This document shows positions 28,454 through 38,455 of a stretch of DNA of 64,000 nt, piece after piece. The stretch is from JAJDNS01 sp963578825 (GTDB taxonomy: Bacteria; Acidobacteriota; Vicinamibacteria; Fen-336), in NCBI GenBank assembly GCA_963578825.1, contig CAUZDW010000010.1, positions 53,245 through 117,244 on the forward strand, written 5' to 3'. The translations under genes were made by a program, and so were the position numbers. The notes below the pieces were generated by a model. The model saw only the letters and a program-made list of their open reading frames with translations. It was not told where the DNA came from and did no database searches. The first letter of the stretch is position 1, and every line of letters begins with the position of its first letter.

Positions 28454-29419
28454 AGGGGGTGGGTCTCCGGGCTCGAGGACCCTGGCCGTCTGTGGAAGCC
28501 CTTCGCGGAGCGTCGGGTAGGCGAGCGTCCAGCCGAGCTCGTTCTTCGCCCTGGAGTTCGAGAGCGGGAGCTGGGTGAAGAAGGCTTCGGCCAGGATCGG
28601 AGCGGCGAGGCGGATGAGCCACGCCGGTGCCTTGCGCGGGAGCGGGGCCCCGGCCAGCTGTGAGCTCAGCGACAGATACGCCATGAGCGGCATGGGCTCG
28701 TCGTCGACGACGTTGTACACGGCACTCGGCTGATCCGCTTCGAGCACTGCCACGGTCGCCTGCGCGGCATCGTCGGCGTGGACGAAAGAGGCCACGCCGT
28801 TCGCGCCGCCGGGAACGAAGACCTGCCGCTTGCGCAGACGCCGGGTCATAGCGACGGTGGACGGCACCTCGGGGCCGTAGACGAGACCGTAGCGCAGGAC
28901 GACGGCCTCGATGCTCCCGGCCTCCCGCGCGTCCAGCAGCGTTTTCTCCAGTGTGCGCAGAGCGTTGATAGAGGCGCCGAGCGCCGAGCGCCGGGGCACG
29001 GGCGCGAGGGGGCTGTCCTCGTTCCGGAGCTCCGCGGAACCCGCTGTCCCGTAGGCGCCCATGAAGGACTCGGCCACGATCCGCTTTGCGCCTGCCTCGA
29101 CGGCGGCCCGCAGGAGATTCGCCGTGCCCTCGACACGCAGCCGGTCCGTGCTCCGCAGGTCCTTCGATCGGAGCGGCCCCCCGGGCGGCAACGCGGTCAG
29201 GAGATGGACGATGTGGCTCGGCTCGACGGCGCCGACCGCGCGGACGAGCCCCGAAGCGTCGAGCGCATCGCCGAACACCACCCGCGCGCCCAGCGCCTCT
29301 ATGAGGCTGTGCTTCTCTGGATGCCGCGTCAGCGCAAAGACCTCGTGCCCGCGCCCATGCAGGGCCCGCAGGAGCGGCCGGCCCAGGGCTCCGGTTCCAC
29401 CGGCGACGAAGACTCTCAT
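28439..29419 (-). CDS. NAD(P)-dependent epimerase/dehydratase (extended SDR)
   Basis: A 326-residue extended short-chain dehydrogenase. The Rossmann loop GGTGALGRP (residues 7-15) opens the chain, D52 in VVFGDALDA is the usual adenine-side aspartate, and RYGLVYGPE is a family block. The C-terminal half, with NVVDDEPMPL and ELGWTLAYPTLREGL, is typical of sugar-nucleotide or NAD(P)-binding epimerase-like members. It starts eight bases after the TRAP DctQM stop on the same strand, so it is probably the last gene of that operon and may act on the imported compound. Confidence 0.8.
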   Translation of the reverse strand: MRVFVAGGTGALGRPLLRALHGRGHEVFALTRHPEKHSLIEALGARVVFGDALDASGLVRAVGAVEPSHIVHLLTALPPGGPLRSKDLRSTDRLRVEGTANLLRAAVEAGAKRIVAESFMGAYGTAGSAELRNEDSPLAPVPRRSALGASINALRTLEKTLLDAREAGSIEAVVLRYGLVYGPEVPSTVAMTRRLRKRQVFVPGGANGVASFVHADDAAQATVAVLEADQPSAVYNVVDDEPMPLMAYLSLSSQLAGAPLPRKAPAWLIRLAAPILAEAFFTQLPLSNSRAKNELGWTLAYPTLREGLPQTARVLEPGDPPPSVGE

Positions 29420-29426
29420 CGTCCCC

Positions 29427-31313
29427 TCACAGCTTGCCCGTCAGCCTCAGGATGCCCAGCGACAGGTCAGGTACGTAGGTGATTAGAAGGACGGACAGCA
29501 CCATCAGGAGCAGGAAGGGCAGCACGTAGCGGAAGAGCGCCGTGAGCGGTGTGTTGAACCGGGACGCCGACAGGAACAGGTTCAGCCCCACCGGCGGCGT
29601 CAGGTACCCCAGCTCCAGGTTCGCCAGGAAGATGACGCCCAGATGGATCGGGTGCACTCCGAAGGCGGTGGCCATGGGGACGATGAGCGGCGCCAGCACC
29701 ACGATCGCGGAGAAGATGTCTACGAGGCAGCCGACCACGATCAGGAGCAGGTTCAGGACGAGCAGGAACACCCACTTGGACTCGATGTGGGTCTGCACCC
29801 AGTCGACGAGCGTGTCGGGGATCTGAGCGTCGACGATGTAGCTCGTGATGCCCATCGCGGCGCTCAGCAGGATGAGAACGGCACCGGCCAGGACCGAGGA
29901 CTTGATGAGTGCCACGGGCAGGGTCTTGAACACGTGGAGGTCCTTCGTGATGAAGCACTCCACGAACATCGCAAGGACGAGAGCGGCGGCCGCGGTCTCG
30001 ACGAGTGAGGCGGTTCCGGAGAGGAAGAGGTAGACCACCGCCACCGGGATGACGAGCTCCCACTTGGCCACCCACGTGGCGGCGAGCATCTCCCGGGGGG
30101 CGAAGGACTGCCGTGGGATCCGAAGAGCGACCCCACGCTGCACGGCGTACGCTGCCACCATGGCGATCATCAGCACCCCGGGGACGAGCCCCGCGATGAA
30201 GAGGGCGTCGGCCGGGACGCTCTGGTCCCGCGTACCCGCCACGACGCTGTACAGGATCACGGGCAGGCTGGGGGGGAAGAGCAGCCCGAGGCTCCCGGCA
30301 CTGGTGACGAGCCCGAGGGAGAAACCCTCCGGATACCCGTCTTCCCGGAGCATGGGGTAGACGAGCCCTCCGATGGCGATCACGGTGATCCCGGATCCGC
30401 CGGTGAAGGCGGTGAAGAGAGCGCACACCGCGATGACAATCAGCGCGAGGCCGCCGGGCATCCAGCCGAGGATCGACTTGAAGAAGCGGAGGAGTCGAAG
30501 CGACGCGTTGCTCTCGGCCAACACGTAGCCGGTGGCGGTGAGGAGGGGTATGGCCGGGAGGGTGGGCGACGAGATGAGGCGATAGACCTCGGCACTGACT
30601 GCGGCAACGGGGATGCCGTCGCGGAAAAAGAAGAAGAGGGCGAAGGCTGCCATTGCAACGAAGACGGGCGTTCCAAGGATGAGCGCCGCCAGGAAGAAGA
30701 CCGACATCGGCAGGGCCCAGCCGGCCACGGCGTCGGGGATGAGGCCGAGAGAGAACGCGAGCGGGATGGAAGAGAGAGCGATCACGCGGCCGGGCCAGCG
30801 CTCCGAGGCGCCCCACGCAAAGCGCAGAGCCATCAGTGCCAGGCTCACCGGCATGACGAGCTCGAGCATCCAGACCTGGACTCCGCCCATGAGCGTGCGC
30901 CCCTCCTCGCGGTTGGTGAGGACGAGGACGACGGAGGCGTAAGTCAAGATGGCGACGGTGGCGGCCGCGACTGCCGCAGCCAGGAGCCGGCCAAAGCGGC
31001 GGACGGGCGTGGGGAAGAGCTCGGCGGTGGAGAGCGCGAGGTGCCGACGCTCGCGCGTCGCGACGAGCCCACCCAGGAAGGCGAGCCACATGACGAGCTG
31101 CCGGAGATAGTCGGCGCCGGCGGGCACCGCGAAGCCGAACGGTCGGCCCAGCGTGTCGGCCAGCGGGAGAAACGCCATGCCCAGGAGGGCAGCGATCAGA
31201 AGGCCGTTCTCGAGGCGCCGCAGTCCCCGCCCGACGGGCCCCGGCAGGATCCGCGAGGGGCCGCTGGAGGGGAGCTCGTGCCCCTGCGGCTCGACCCGCT
31301 CACGACTGGCCAT
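29427..31313 (-). CDS. dctM: TRAP transporter fused small and large permease subunits (DctQM)
   Basis: A 628-residue inner-membrane permease. Residues about 30-180 are the DctQ-like small subunit with four segments (GLRRLENGLLIAALLGMAFLP first). Residues about 190-628 are the DctM-like large subunit, with the signature regions ALFTAFTGGSGITVIAIGG, LGLLFPPSLPVILYSV and LANLELGYLTPPVGLNLFL, the last giving sodium-site motifs. TRAP systems use sodium gradients to import organic acids delivered by a periplasmic binding protein. ATG 31313 has AAGGAGG just upstream and lies six bases after the DctP stop. Fused QM permeases are known. No damage is seen. Confidence 0.92.
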   Translation of the reverse strand: MASRERVEPQGHELPSSGPSRILPGPVGRGLRRLENGLLIAALLGMAFLPLADTLGRPFGFAVPAGADYLRQLVMWLAFLGGLVATRERRHLALSTAELFPTPVRRFGRLLAAAVAAATVAILTYASVVLVLTNREEGRTLMGGVQVWMLELVMPVSLALMALRFAWGASERWPGRVIALSSIPLAFSLGLIPDAVAGWALPMSVFFLAALILGTPVFVAMAAFALFFFFRDGIPVAAVSAEVYRLISSPTLPAIPLLTATGYVLAESNASLRLLRFFKSILGWMPGGLALIVIAVCALFTAFTGGSGITVIAIGGLVYPMLREDGYPEGFSLGLVTSAGSLGLLFPPSLPVILYSVVAGTRDQSVPADALFIAGLVPGVLMIAMVAAYAVQRGVALRIPRQSFAPREMLAATWVAKWELVIPVAVVYLFLSGTASLVETAAAALVLAMFVECFITKDLHVFKTLPVALIKSSVLAGAVLILLSAAMGITSYIVDAQIPDTLVDWVQTHIESKWVFLLVLNLLLIVVGCLVDIFSAIVVLAPLIVPMATAFGVHPIHLGVIFLANLELGYLTPPVGLNLFLSASRFNTPLTALFRYVLPFLLLMVLSVLLITYVPDLSLGILRLTGKL

Positions 31314-31319
31314 CCTCCT

Positions 31320-32381
31320 TCAGTCCCCGTGCTGTTTCCTGTACTCGTCCCGAAGGCGCATCGCTTTGTCGAAGGCCTCTGGAGGCACGACCCTCCCCCG
31401 GATCTTCGGGTAGAGCGTCTCGGTGAGCTTCTGCCACTCGACTCTCTGCGCCGCGGTGACCGGGACCACGGTGAGGCCGCGCTTCTTCATGGCCTCGACG
31501 TCCGCCGCTTCGGCTTCGCGGATCTCCTTCCGGAGGCGCGTTCCCGCGTCTACCGTGGCTTGGCGGATCGCGGGCCGAACGTCGGCGGGGATCTTCTCCC
31601 AGGCCGTCTTCGTGATGAGCGTGGCGCCGAGGAGGAGCTGCCAACGCAGATCGGTCATGTTCGGGGCGTGGTTGAAGAACTGGGAGGTCACTGCGACCTG
31701 CGGCGGCGCGCTCAGGGCTTCGATGAGCCCGGTCTGGAGGGCCGTGGCGATCGCCGTCGAGGGCAGCGGGACGGGTCTGAAGCCCCCCGCGCGCCAGACC
31801 TCGACCGCCTCGGCGTCGCCGGCCCAGGTGAACAGCTTTAGTTTCTGCAGGTCCGCCGGGACGGCCACCGGTTTCTTGGTGAAGAAATACACCCAGCCGC
31901 CGTCCATCCAGTTCAGGACGATGAATCCCCTCTTCTTCAGACCGGCCTCGAGGTCGGCCTTCATCTTCTCCTGGACCCAGTACACTTCCTCGTACGAGTC
32001 GTACATGAGCGGGATCCCGAGGGCATAGACCGAGCGGTCGATCTCGCCCACGCCCACGGCACTCAAGACCCCGGCGCTCAAGGTGCCGAGGCGCATCTTG
32101 CGCACAACGTCCGGGTCGTCTCCGGCCACGCCGCCGGGATAGAGACGGACTCGCACCCGGCCGCCCGACAGCTCCTTCCACTTCTCCGCGGTCTGCTTGA
32201 GGATGAGGTGCCACGTGGATCCGTCAGGGACGAGGGTCGCCATGCGGATGAGCACGCGCCCCTGGGCTTCCACGGGCCGGGTGGGCGACCAGGCCAGGGC
32301 CATGGCCACCGCGACAATGAGGGTGATCAGAAAGAAGCGCACACGACGCCGGCGCGGACACTCAGTCGTGAGATGGGGCAT
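31320..32381 (-). CDS. dctP: TRAP transporter periplasmic substrate-binding protein (DctP family)
   Basis: A 353-residue exported binding protein, with a leader hydrophobic at about residues 14-31 and cleavage near PVEAQ. The mature part starts VLIRMATLVPDGSTW, a DctP N-terminus. RVRLYPGGVAGDDPDVVRKMRLG and the RWQLLLGATLITKTAWEKIPAD region are family blocks. ATG 32381 is preferred because AGGAG lies just before it; ATG 32396 is in frame but lacks a ribosome site. The ligand is probably a carboxylate or similar anion, but the usual conserved arginine pocket cannot be mapped with certainty. It is the middle gene of the tatT-dctP-dctQM operon. Confidence 0.9.
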   Translation of the reverse strand: MPHLTTECPRRRRVRFFLITLIVAVAMALAWSPTRPVEAQGRVLIRMATLVPDGSTWHLILKQTAEKWKELSGGRVRVRLYPGGVAGDDPDVVRKMRLGTLSAGVLSAVGVGEIDRSVYALGIPLMYDSYEEVYWVQEKMKADLEAGLKKRGFIVLNWMDGGWVYFFTKKPVAVPADLQKLKLFTWAGDAEAVEVWRAGGFRPVPLPSTAIATALQTGLIEALSAPPQVAVTSQFFNHAPNMTDLRWQLLLGATLITKTAWEKIPADVRPAIRQATVDAGTRLRKEIREAEAADVEAMKKRGLTVVPVTAAQRVEWQKLTETLYPKIRGRVVPPEAFDKAMRLRDEYRKQHGD

Positions 32382-32411
32382 CGAGCTCCTCGTCATGATG
32401 GTCTCGGATTC

Positions 32412-33320
32412 TCATTCAATGAAGTACTCGTCGACTCTGGGGAGCAGCCAGCGCGCGCGCTTCTGCATGAGGATGTTGACCAGGCGCTGGTCGTTGGGAC
32501 GAGCCGTGTCGATTGCCAGCGCCTTCTGGAGAGCCGCTTCAAAGGCGGCCCGGTCCTGCTCCGGGACGGTGATGCTCTCCGCATACGTGACGTAGGGGGA
32601 GGCCTTGAGGCCCTTCGAGAGCTCCACCGCGCTCTGGTAGTGCCCGAGGGCCTTCTGCTTCGAGCCCCCGATAAAGGAGCGTCCGGACTCCCAGCTGATG
32701 AAGAACTCGTGGATCGACCCCAGCTCCCAGGAGGGGTCGAGGACGAGTGCGCGGCGAGCCAGGGCGTCGACGATCGACTGGTCGGCCGACACCTCGGGGT
32801 CGTTGACCTTCAACGACAATGCCGCGGCCCACGCCGCCGCCGTCCAGTAGAGCAGCGGCACGTCCTTCTTCTTCGTCTTCTGGAGCGCGACCGCCGGATC
32901 CCGGGACAGCTCCCCCCTCAGCCTCGGATATCTCGCTTCCAGCCCGCGCAGGCCATACCCCAGCGCCCGCAGGTAGAGCTTGCGCGCCCGCTCGCGCATG
33001 TGAGTGGCCCGGGCCAGGCTCTCCTCTTCCATGTAGTCGGCCTCGAGATCGATCCAGCCGTAGGAGTACTGGACGAAGCCGGAGCACGTGGCCAGAAGCA
33101 GCCCTTCATGTTCAGGGGACTCCGCCAGGAGGGCTTCCATCGTCTTCAGGCCGAAGGGGACAGCGTCGCCCACCAGCTCCGGGTCGTCGTCCGAAGAGAA
33201 GCTCGAGCCGGTCTCGGCCAGGGCGTCGCCCAGCTTGTTGACCTCCATCTTGCGGATGGAGCACGCCGGAACCACCGCCGCCAGGAGGGCCACGGTGAGC
33301 AGACGGCGGGAGACGACCAT
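32412..33320 (-). CDS. TatT-like TRAP-associated TPR lipoprotein
   Basis: A 302-residue protein with a lipoprotein signal ending VVPAC (Cys near residue 20) and an all-helical, TPR-like body (about 45-300). It matches the TatT family, periplasmic proteins that assemble with a DctP partner and may receive hydrophobic ligands. The block LLATCSGFVQYSYGWIDLEAD is characteristic. ATG 33320 has GAGGA upstream; the in-frame TTG 33332 is rejected. It opens the TRAP operon, which fits the known tatT-dctP pairing. Confidence 0.85.
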   Translation of the reverse strand: MVVSRRLLTVALLAAVVPACSIRKMEVNKLGDALAETGSSFSSDDDPELVGDAVPFGLKTMEALLAESPEHEGLLLATCSGFVQYSYGWIDLEADYMEEESLARATHMRERARKLYLRALGYGLRGLEARYPRLRGELSRDPAVALQKTKKKDVPLLYWTAAAWAAALSLKVNDPEVSADQSIVDALARRALVLDPSWELGSIHEFFISWESGRSFIGGSKQKALGHYQSAVELSKGLKASPYVTYAESITVPEQDRAAFEAALQKALAIDTARPNDQRLVNILMQKRARWLLPRVDEYFIE

Positions 33321-33419
33321 GAACGTCCTCAATCGCTGATCCGATGGCTGTTCCGGACGATTCTAGCACCGGGTCGTAGGACGGCCGCTGTGACGCGCGC
33401 CACCGAAACCGCGACGGGC

Positions 33420-34760
33420 TCAGGCGGCCCCGCCGCCCACCGCGTGGAGGTTCGCCTCGGCCTCGCGGGCGAGGCGGCGTCCGCGCTCGATGTCCACTCG
33501 CGAAAGGAGGAAGGCCCCGAGCGCGAAGAACACGATCAGAAGGAGGATCGCCGGGCGGCTGGAGCCGGTCGTCGTGAGCACCACCCCGAACACGAACATG
33601 CCCAGGGATCCCCCGAAGCGGTCGAAGACGCCGAAGAATCCAAACATCTCGCCCGCCTTGTGCTTCGGGATCAGGGTCGCGAAGAGCGATCGTCCCAGGG
33701 CCTGTGCGCCTCCCTGGACGGTCCCGACCAGGACGGCGATGACGTAGAACTGGGTCGCAGTCTGGAGGTTGAAGGCGAGCACCGAGATGACCCCGTACAC
33801 CCCCAGAGCCAGGTAGATGGCACGCTTGGCGCCGATCCGGTCCGCGAGGAGCCCGAAGGCAAACGCGAAGGGAACCCCCACGAACTGCACCATCACCAGG
33901 GCGCCGATCATCTCCCCCGCGTCGATTCCGACCTCATCGCCGAAGGTCAGAGCCATGCGGATGATGGTGTTGACTCCGTCGTTGTAGACGAGAAAAGCCA
34001 GGAGCATGAGCCCCGCGTCCTTGTATGTCCTGAGCTCCCGAAGCGTCTTGACCAGGCGGCGCGAGGCGACGACCACCGGGTTCTTCCCGGCCTCCTCGTC
34101 CGTCCCCAGTCGCCGCGGCGGCTCGGGGACCTTGCGGAAGAAGGGGATCGAGAACACTACCCACCACACGGCGACGCTCACGAACGACAGCCGGACCGCG
34201 GTGTCGCGATCGGGGATTCCGAACTGCTCCGGGTTCGCCATCATCACGGCGTTGAACGCGAGGAGGGCACCCCCGCCGAGGTAGCCGAGGGCGAAGCCGG
34301 CGGTGGAGACTCGGTCCACTTCTTTGGGGCCGGCGATGGCAGGCAAGAACGCGTTGTAGAAGGCCAGCGTCGCGGTCACGCAGACGTTTCCCACGATGAA
34401 CGTGGCCAGCGCGAAGACCCACTGGCCCTCTCCGATGAAGAACATCGCCGCGGTGGCGATGACGCCCACCGCCAGGAAGGCGGCCAGGAAGCTCTTCTTG
34501 CTGCCCCGGTAATCGGCGATCGCGCCGAGCAGGGGACCGGTCAACCCTATGAGGATGATGGCGAGCGACGAGGCGAACGCGTAGCGTGCCCGGGCCTGGG
34601 GCTCGGTGAGGCCCCCGGCCACGCCCACCACGACGATGTAGATCTGGAAGATCTGGATGACCGTGGTCATCCAGGCCGAGTTCGCCACGTCGTAGAGCGC
34701 CCAGGCCCTGAGCTCCGGGCGGTCGAGCCCGAGCCGGTCGAGGAGCGATCGGTAGGCCAT
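33420..34760 (-). CDS. UMF1-type MFS transporter
   Basis: A 446-residue, 12-segment membrane protein of the UMF1/Atg22-like branch of the major facilitator superfamily. It opens with LRAWALYDVANSAW, the signature of this branch. It also has GPLLGAIADYRGSKKSF (loop 2-3) and GLLADRIGAKRAIYLALG. Substrates in bacteria are mostly unknown; yeast Atg22 exports amino acids from the vacuole. It is not obviously part of the TRAP operon (87 bases separate them on the same strand). It is divergent from the gene at 34843. Confidence 0.85.
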   Translation of the reverse strand: MAYRSLLDRLGLDRPELRAWALYDVANSAWMTTVIQIFQIYIVVVGVAGGLTEPQARARYAFASSLAIILIGLTGPLLGAIADYRGSKKSFLAAFLAVGVIATAAMFFIGEGQWVFALATFIVGNVCVTATLAFYNAFLPAIAGPKEVDRVSTAGFALGYLGGGALLAFNAVMMANPEQFGIPDRDTAVRLSFVSVAVWWVVFSIPFFRKVPEPPRRLGTDEEAGKNPVVVASRRLVKTLRELRTYKDAGLMLLAFLVYNDGVNTIIRMALTFGDEVGIDAGEMIGALVMVQFVGVPFAFAFGLLADRIGAKRAIYLALGVYGVISVLAFNLQTATQFYVIAVLVGTVQGGAQALGRSLFATLIPKHKAGEMFGFFGVFDRFGGSLGMFVFGVVLTTTGSSRPAILLLIVFFALGAFLLSRVDIERGRRLAREAEANLHAVGGGAA

Positions 34761-34842
34761 GCGAGGCCAAAGGGTAGCGCATGTGGGCCCGTGTCGCGGC
34801 TCACGTTGCCGAGCGAGATCGGCGTGCTAGTCTCGGGACGCC

Positions 34843-35583
34843 ATGCCCGAGAGCGACAGCCCGCGATCCTCGCACACCCCGTGGGCGCTGGCCTTTGCAG
34901 CGGTGGCCGTGGTCGCCATCGTGGCACTGACGTTCGTCTACGTCTTCCGATCGGCACGGTCGCTCCCGCAGGACGTGATCCAGGGCGGGCACCAGGCCCT
35001 TCAGGACCTGGCCAGCGTGGCCGCGGCCTTCCGAACGCGAACCGTCACGACCACGTTCCGAAGCTACGCCACCGAGGTGACGGGCACCACGCGCCTCCAG
35101 TTCGCCGAGGTGAAGCAGATGGAGATCTTCGAGCGCCGCGACGCCGCGGTGGTGCTGTGGGGGACCTTCGCACTCCCCGACGTGGTGGTCGAGGCCCGCG
35201 CACCTGTGGAGTACGTGTACTTCCTCGATCTCGACAAGAAGTGGGAGTTCCGCCTGGAGGGGAAGGACGTGCACGTGATCGCCCCGGCGGTGGAGCACAA
35301 CCGGCCCTCCGTCGATGTCTCCGCTCTGCGCTACGAGATCCGCGAAGGCAGTGTCCTGCGGGACGAGCAGATCGCCCTGGATCGCCTCCGCGCCGAGCTC
35401 AGCTCGCTGGCGGAGCAGAGGGCCCGGCAACAGATCCCGCTGGTGAGGGAGACCGGCCGCCGGAGCGTCGAAGCCTTCGTGGAGAAGTGGCTCGTTCAGC
35501 GCTTCGCCGACGGAGAAGGCTATCGTGCCCGTGTCCGCTTCGCCGGCGAGCCCGCCCCCGCCGTCGCCCCCCCGAGCGGCTGA
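34843..35583 (+). CDS. Membrane-anchored protein of unknown function (DUF4230-like)
   Basis: A 246-residue protein with one N-terminal membrane segment (ALAFAAVAVVAIVALTFVYVF, residues about 15-35) and a soluble domain outside the membrane. The segments VVVEARAPVEYVYFLDL, VHVIAPAVEHNRPSVD and YEIREGSVL, followed by a long charged helix, resemble DUF4230 proteins, but I hold this only loosely. A possible start signal before ATG 34843 is weak. It converges on the kinase gene with 12 bases between stops. Confidence 0.65.
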   Translation: MPESDSPRSSHTPWALAFAAVAVVAIVALTFVYVFRSARSLPQDVIQGGHQALQDLASVAAAFRTRTVTTTFRSYATEVTGTTRLQFAEVKQMEIFERRDAAVVLWGTFALPDVVVEARAPVEYVYFLDLDKKWEFRLEGKDVHVIAPAVEHNRPSVDVSALRYEIREGSVLRDEQIALDRLRAELSSLAEQRARQQIPLVRETGRRSVEAFVEKWLVQRFADGEGYRARVRFAGEPAPAVAPPSG

Positions 35584-35595
35584 GAGGCCAGCCGA

Positions 35596-37020
35596 TCACT
35601 TCCTCGGCACCGAGCCCCAGCCGAGTTTCAGGTTCTTGCCCAGGAGGCCCCCCACCTTCGCGACCAGCCGGCGAGGCTCCCCGCTTTCGAAGATCCCCCG
35701 CATTCGCATGGACTTGCTGAAGTCGTCCCCCTCCACGTGCACGCGGATCACGTGCTCGCCCGGGGCGACCTCCAGCGTCCGCTCGAAGCTCCCCTTGTAG
35801 GTCCTGAGCGAGAGAACCTGCCGGGTCCCCCGCCCGCGGAGATCCTCGTTCAGGACCTCGTCGCCGTCGATCCACACCCGCACCGTCGCGTGGTCGAAAG
35901 GATGCTCGAGCTCGAAGAAGAGCTGCGCCGTCGGGACGATGGGGGCCAACGTGGGCAGCGGGATGATCGGCTGGCCACGCCACGGGATCGTCAGGGCGGC
36001 GAGGAAGCCCACGACCACCAGGGCGAGGCCGCCGACGAGCAGTCCCAGCGTCCGGCGACGGGGCGGCGCCGCCGGAGAAGCTGCAGCCCCGGGCCGAGCG
36101 CCGGCCGAAGCTGCCGCCGAGCGAGACACCATCGTCGACTCGACGTCGAGCTCCGGGAGCACCTCGGTGTGACGGGGCGGTTTCCCTTCCAGAACGTCCT
36201 CGAGGTCTTCCGCGAACGACTTCGCATCCGGGTATCTCTCGTCGAGGCTCTTCTCGAGCGCTCGGGCGACGACCGCGTCGACTTCGGCCGAGAGCCCCTC
36301 GACCCGTTTCGAGGGCGGTGGCGGCGTCTCCTCCTTCACCCGAAGCAGGATCAGAGGCAGCGAGTCGCCGTCGAACGCCTTCTTGCCGCTCAGGAGCTGG
36401 TACAGCACGGACCCGAGGGAGAAGATGTCGCTTCGGGCGTCCGCGACTGCACCGACCGCCTGCTCCGGAGACATGTATGACGGCGTGCCGAAGAGGTCTC
36501 CCGCGGCCGTCAGCTCGGAGGCGGGCAGCCGCGCGATGCCGAAGTCCATGATCTTCGGCTCTCCGGAGGGCATCCGCATGATGTTGGCGGGCTTGATGTC
36601 CCGGTGAACGATGCCCCGGTCGTGAGCGTGGTGCAGCGCCCACGCCGCGCGGGCGGCCAGGCCGAGGGCCTCGCGCCAGTCCAGGCGCTTTCCGCCCGCG
36701 GTCACCTCCTCGAGTGTCTTCCCCTCGAGGAACTCCATGGCGATGTAGGGCGTCTCCGTCTTCTCGTCCGTGCCCACGTCGTGGACCACCACGATGCCGG
36801 GGTGGGACAGGACCGCCACCGCCCGTGCCTCCGCGAGGAACCGCTTCTCGAAGTGGTCGCGCGCCTCGGCGGGGATGGCGAGGGCGACCCGGATCGCCTT
36901 GAGAGCGATCTTGCGGTGGAGCATGGGGTCCAGGGCCTCGTAGACCACGCCCATGGTTCCGCGTCCCAGCTCACGCTGGATCTCTTAGCGGCCCAGGGTC
37001 TTCGGTCGTTTCCGCCCCAT
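35596..37020 (-). pseudogene. Transmembrane Ser/Thr protein kinase with an early in-frame stop
   Basis: The frame starts ATGGGGCGG at 37020 (MGRKRPKTLGR), then codon 12 is TAA (36987-36985). It continues EIQRELGRGTMGVVYEALDP, where kinases read GRYEI. Everything after that is intact: VALKAI-like ALKAIRV, HRDIKPANI, DFGIARL and SPEQAVG (kinase about residues 10-265), one membrane segment (LGLLVGGLALVVVGFLAAL) and an extracytoplasmic beta domain with a WIDGDEV and GEHVIRVHVEGDD core. Translation restarting at ATG 36954 would lose part of the glycine-rich loop. The only visible lesion is this stop, so sequence error or recent loss are both possible. Confidence 0.8.
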
Positions 37021-37097
37021 GCGTTGCACAAGGTACCGCGATTGCACCACCGCGGTCGAGGCCCATGGGCTCGGGCGGGCCTCGGACCGGCCGGGCG

Positions 37098-38140
37098 TCA
37101 ACGCGGCAAACCCATCCTGTCGAGCAGCACGTCGTACCGTGGATCGGCCTCGAGGCTGGCAAGCAACGGCGAGCCCCCATGAGAAACAGGCCAGCGTCCC
37201 GTTGCTCGAACGCTCGGTCCAGCCAGTCGAATGCCTCGTCGTGGTTTCCCTGGAAGGCGTAGACCTCGGCGATCTGAAGCGCCGCGGTCCGTTGGTGCTT
37301 CTCGACGAGCTCTGCCAGTGCCGCCTCGGCCTCTTTCTCGCGGCGGAGAGCGTGGAGCGCGAGGGCCCGGCCGATTCGACGCCAGCTGGGACCCGTCTCC
37401 TGCTCTATCTCCTCTAGCTAGGGCCGTCTCCGGTCGGCTCACCAGGTAGAGTCGACCGATCTTCTGGTGCGTGCCGGGAAACTGGGGGTCGATCTCGAGG
37501 GCTCTTCGAAAGGCCCCTTCGGCTTCTTCAAGGCGCCGTCATGCCAATGGCGTAGACCGAGGTAGACCTGAGCTGTCGTGCTGAGCGGATCCCGCTCGAC
37601 CGCAAGCTGCCTGAGAGCCAGGGCCTCGTCAGCATCACCCAGCGCCTGTGCAACCATTGCCCCCATTCCGAGTCCAGCGAGGCTGCCCGGGTCCAGCGCG
37701 CGCGCCCGCTTCGAAGCCTTCTCTGCATCCGCCCAGTTCCAGTCATCGTTCAGCTTGATCCATGCCGTCAGGATGTGGGCCTCCGCCAGATCGGGATCCA
37801 GCTCGAGGGCTGTCGAGATCTCCCGACGCGCCTGCGGATAGCCGTTGAACGGGACGTAGCCCCGGGCGGCCCTGTTCACGTGGGCCCGGGCGAGCCCAGC
37901 CCAGGCAGGAGCGAAGGTCGGGTCGATGTCGAGGGCCTGCTCGTAGTAGGAGATCCCCTTCTCCAGCATCTCCCGGCTGCGTCGTCTGGAGAAATAGCGG
38001 CCCTGAAGATAGAGGTTGTAGGCCTGGGCGTTGCCTTGGTTCTCCCCCGAGCCCAGCGTCTCCCGACCGAGCAGAGTGAGCTTCAGAGCACCGGCCACCG
38101 AGCGAGCGATGTCGTCCTGCACGGCGAAGATCGGTGGACC
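37098..38140 (-). pseudogene. TPR-containing regulator remnant
   Basis: A minus-strand region encoding the C-terminal TPR half of a CadC/adenylate-cyclase-like or kinase-TPR protein. It begins without a start at IFAVQDDIARSVAGAL near 38140 and goes on with YNLYLQGRYFSRRR, the TPRs LEKGISYYEQALDIDP and ARREISTALELDPDLAEAH, and ALRQLAVERDPLSTTAQVYLG. After about 37520 the frame shifts repeatedly, and the family's usual ending appears as LLASLEADPRYDVLLDRMGL, stopping at 37098. The N-terminal domain is missing because a radical-SAM fragment on the other strand begins at the same point. Confidence 0.7.
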
Positions 38141-38455
38141 TCGCCCCGCGAGGCGTGAACTCCGGCAAGGGCTTCCTCTTCGTCGCCCACACCGGCGAGA
38201 TCTTCCCGAGTGGGGTTCTCCCGGTGCCGGTGGGCGACGTGAGGAGCATGAGCCTGGCCCAGGCCTACCGCGAGACGGAGCTCTTCCGAAACCTCCGCTC
38301 GCCCGACCTGTTCAAGGGACGGTGTGGCCGCTGCGAGTTCCGCGACATCTGCGGCGGCTCCCGCTCCCGCGCCTTCGGACTCACCGGTGACCTTTCGAGA
38401 CGGACCCCTGGTGCTCCTACGAGCCCCTGGTCAGTTCAGCTGAAAATCGACGATG
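38134..38455 (+). pseudogene. C-terminal (SPASM) fragment of a radical SAM protein
   Basis: The frame reads GKGFLFVAHTGEIFPSG, DVRSMSLAQAYRET and the cluster motif CGRCEFRDICGGSR, typical of the SPASM end of haem-d1/AhbD-like and related radical SAM enzymes. A one-base slip near 38391 is needed to recover the usual ending FETDPWCSYEPL. The radical-SAM core with CxxxCxxC is missing; the match starts right where the TPR remnant on the other strand begins, marking a rearrangement joint near 38140. Not functional. Confidence 0.75.

Noticed and set aside
32208..35720. A 1170-codon open frame on the plus strand across the TRAP, MFS and membrane-protein genes
   Set aside because: It crosses several well-supported genes and an intergenic region, and encodes no domain. 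It is an artefact of high G+C.
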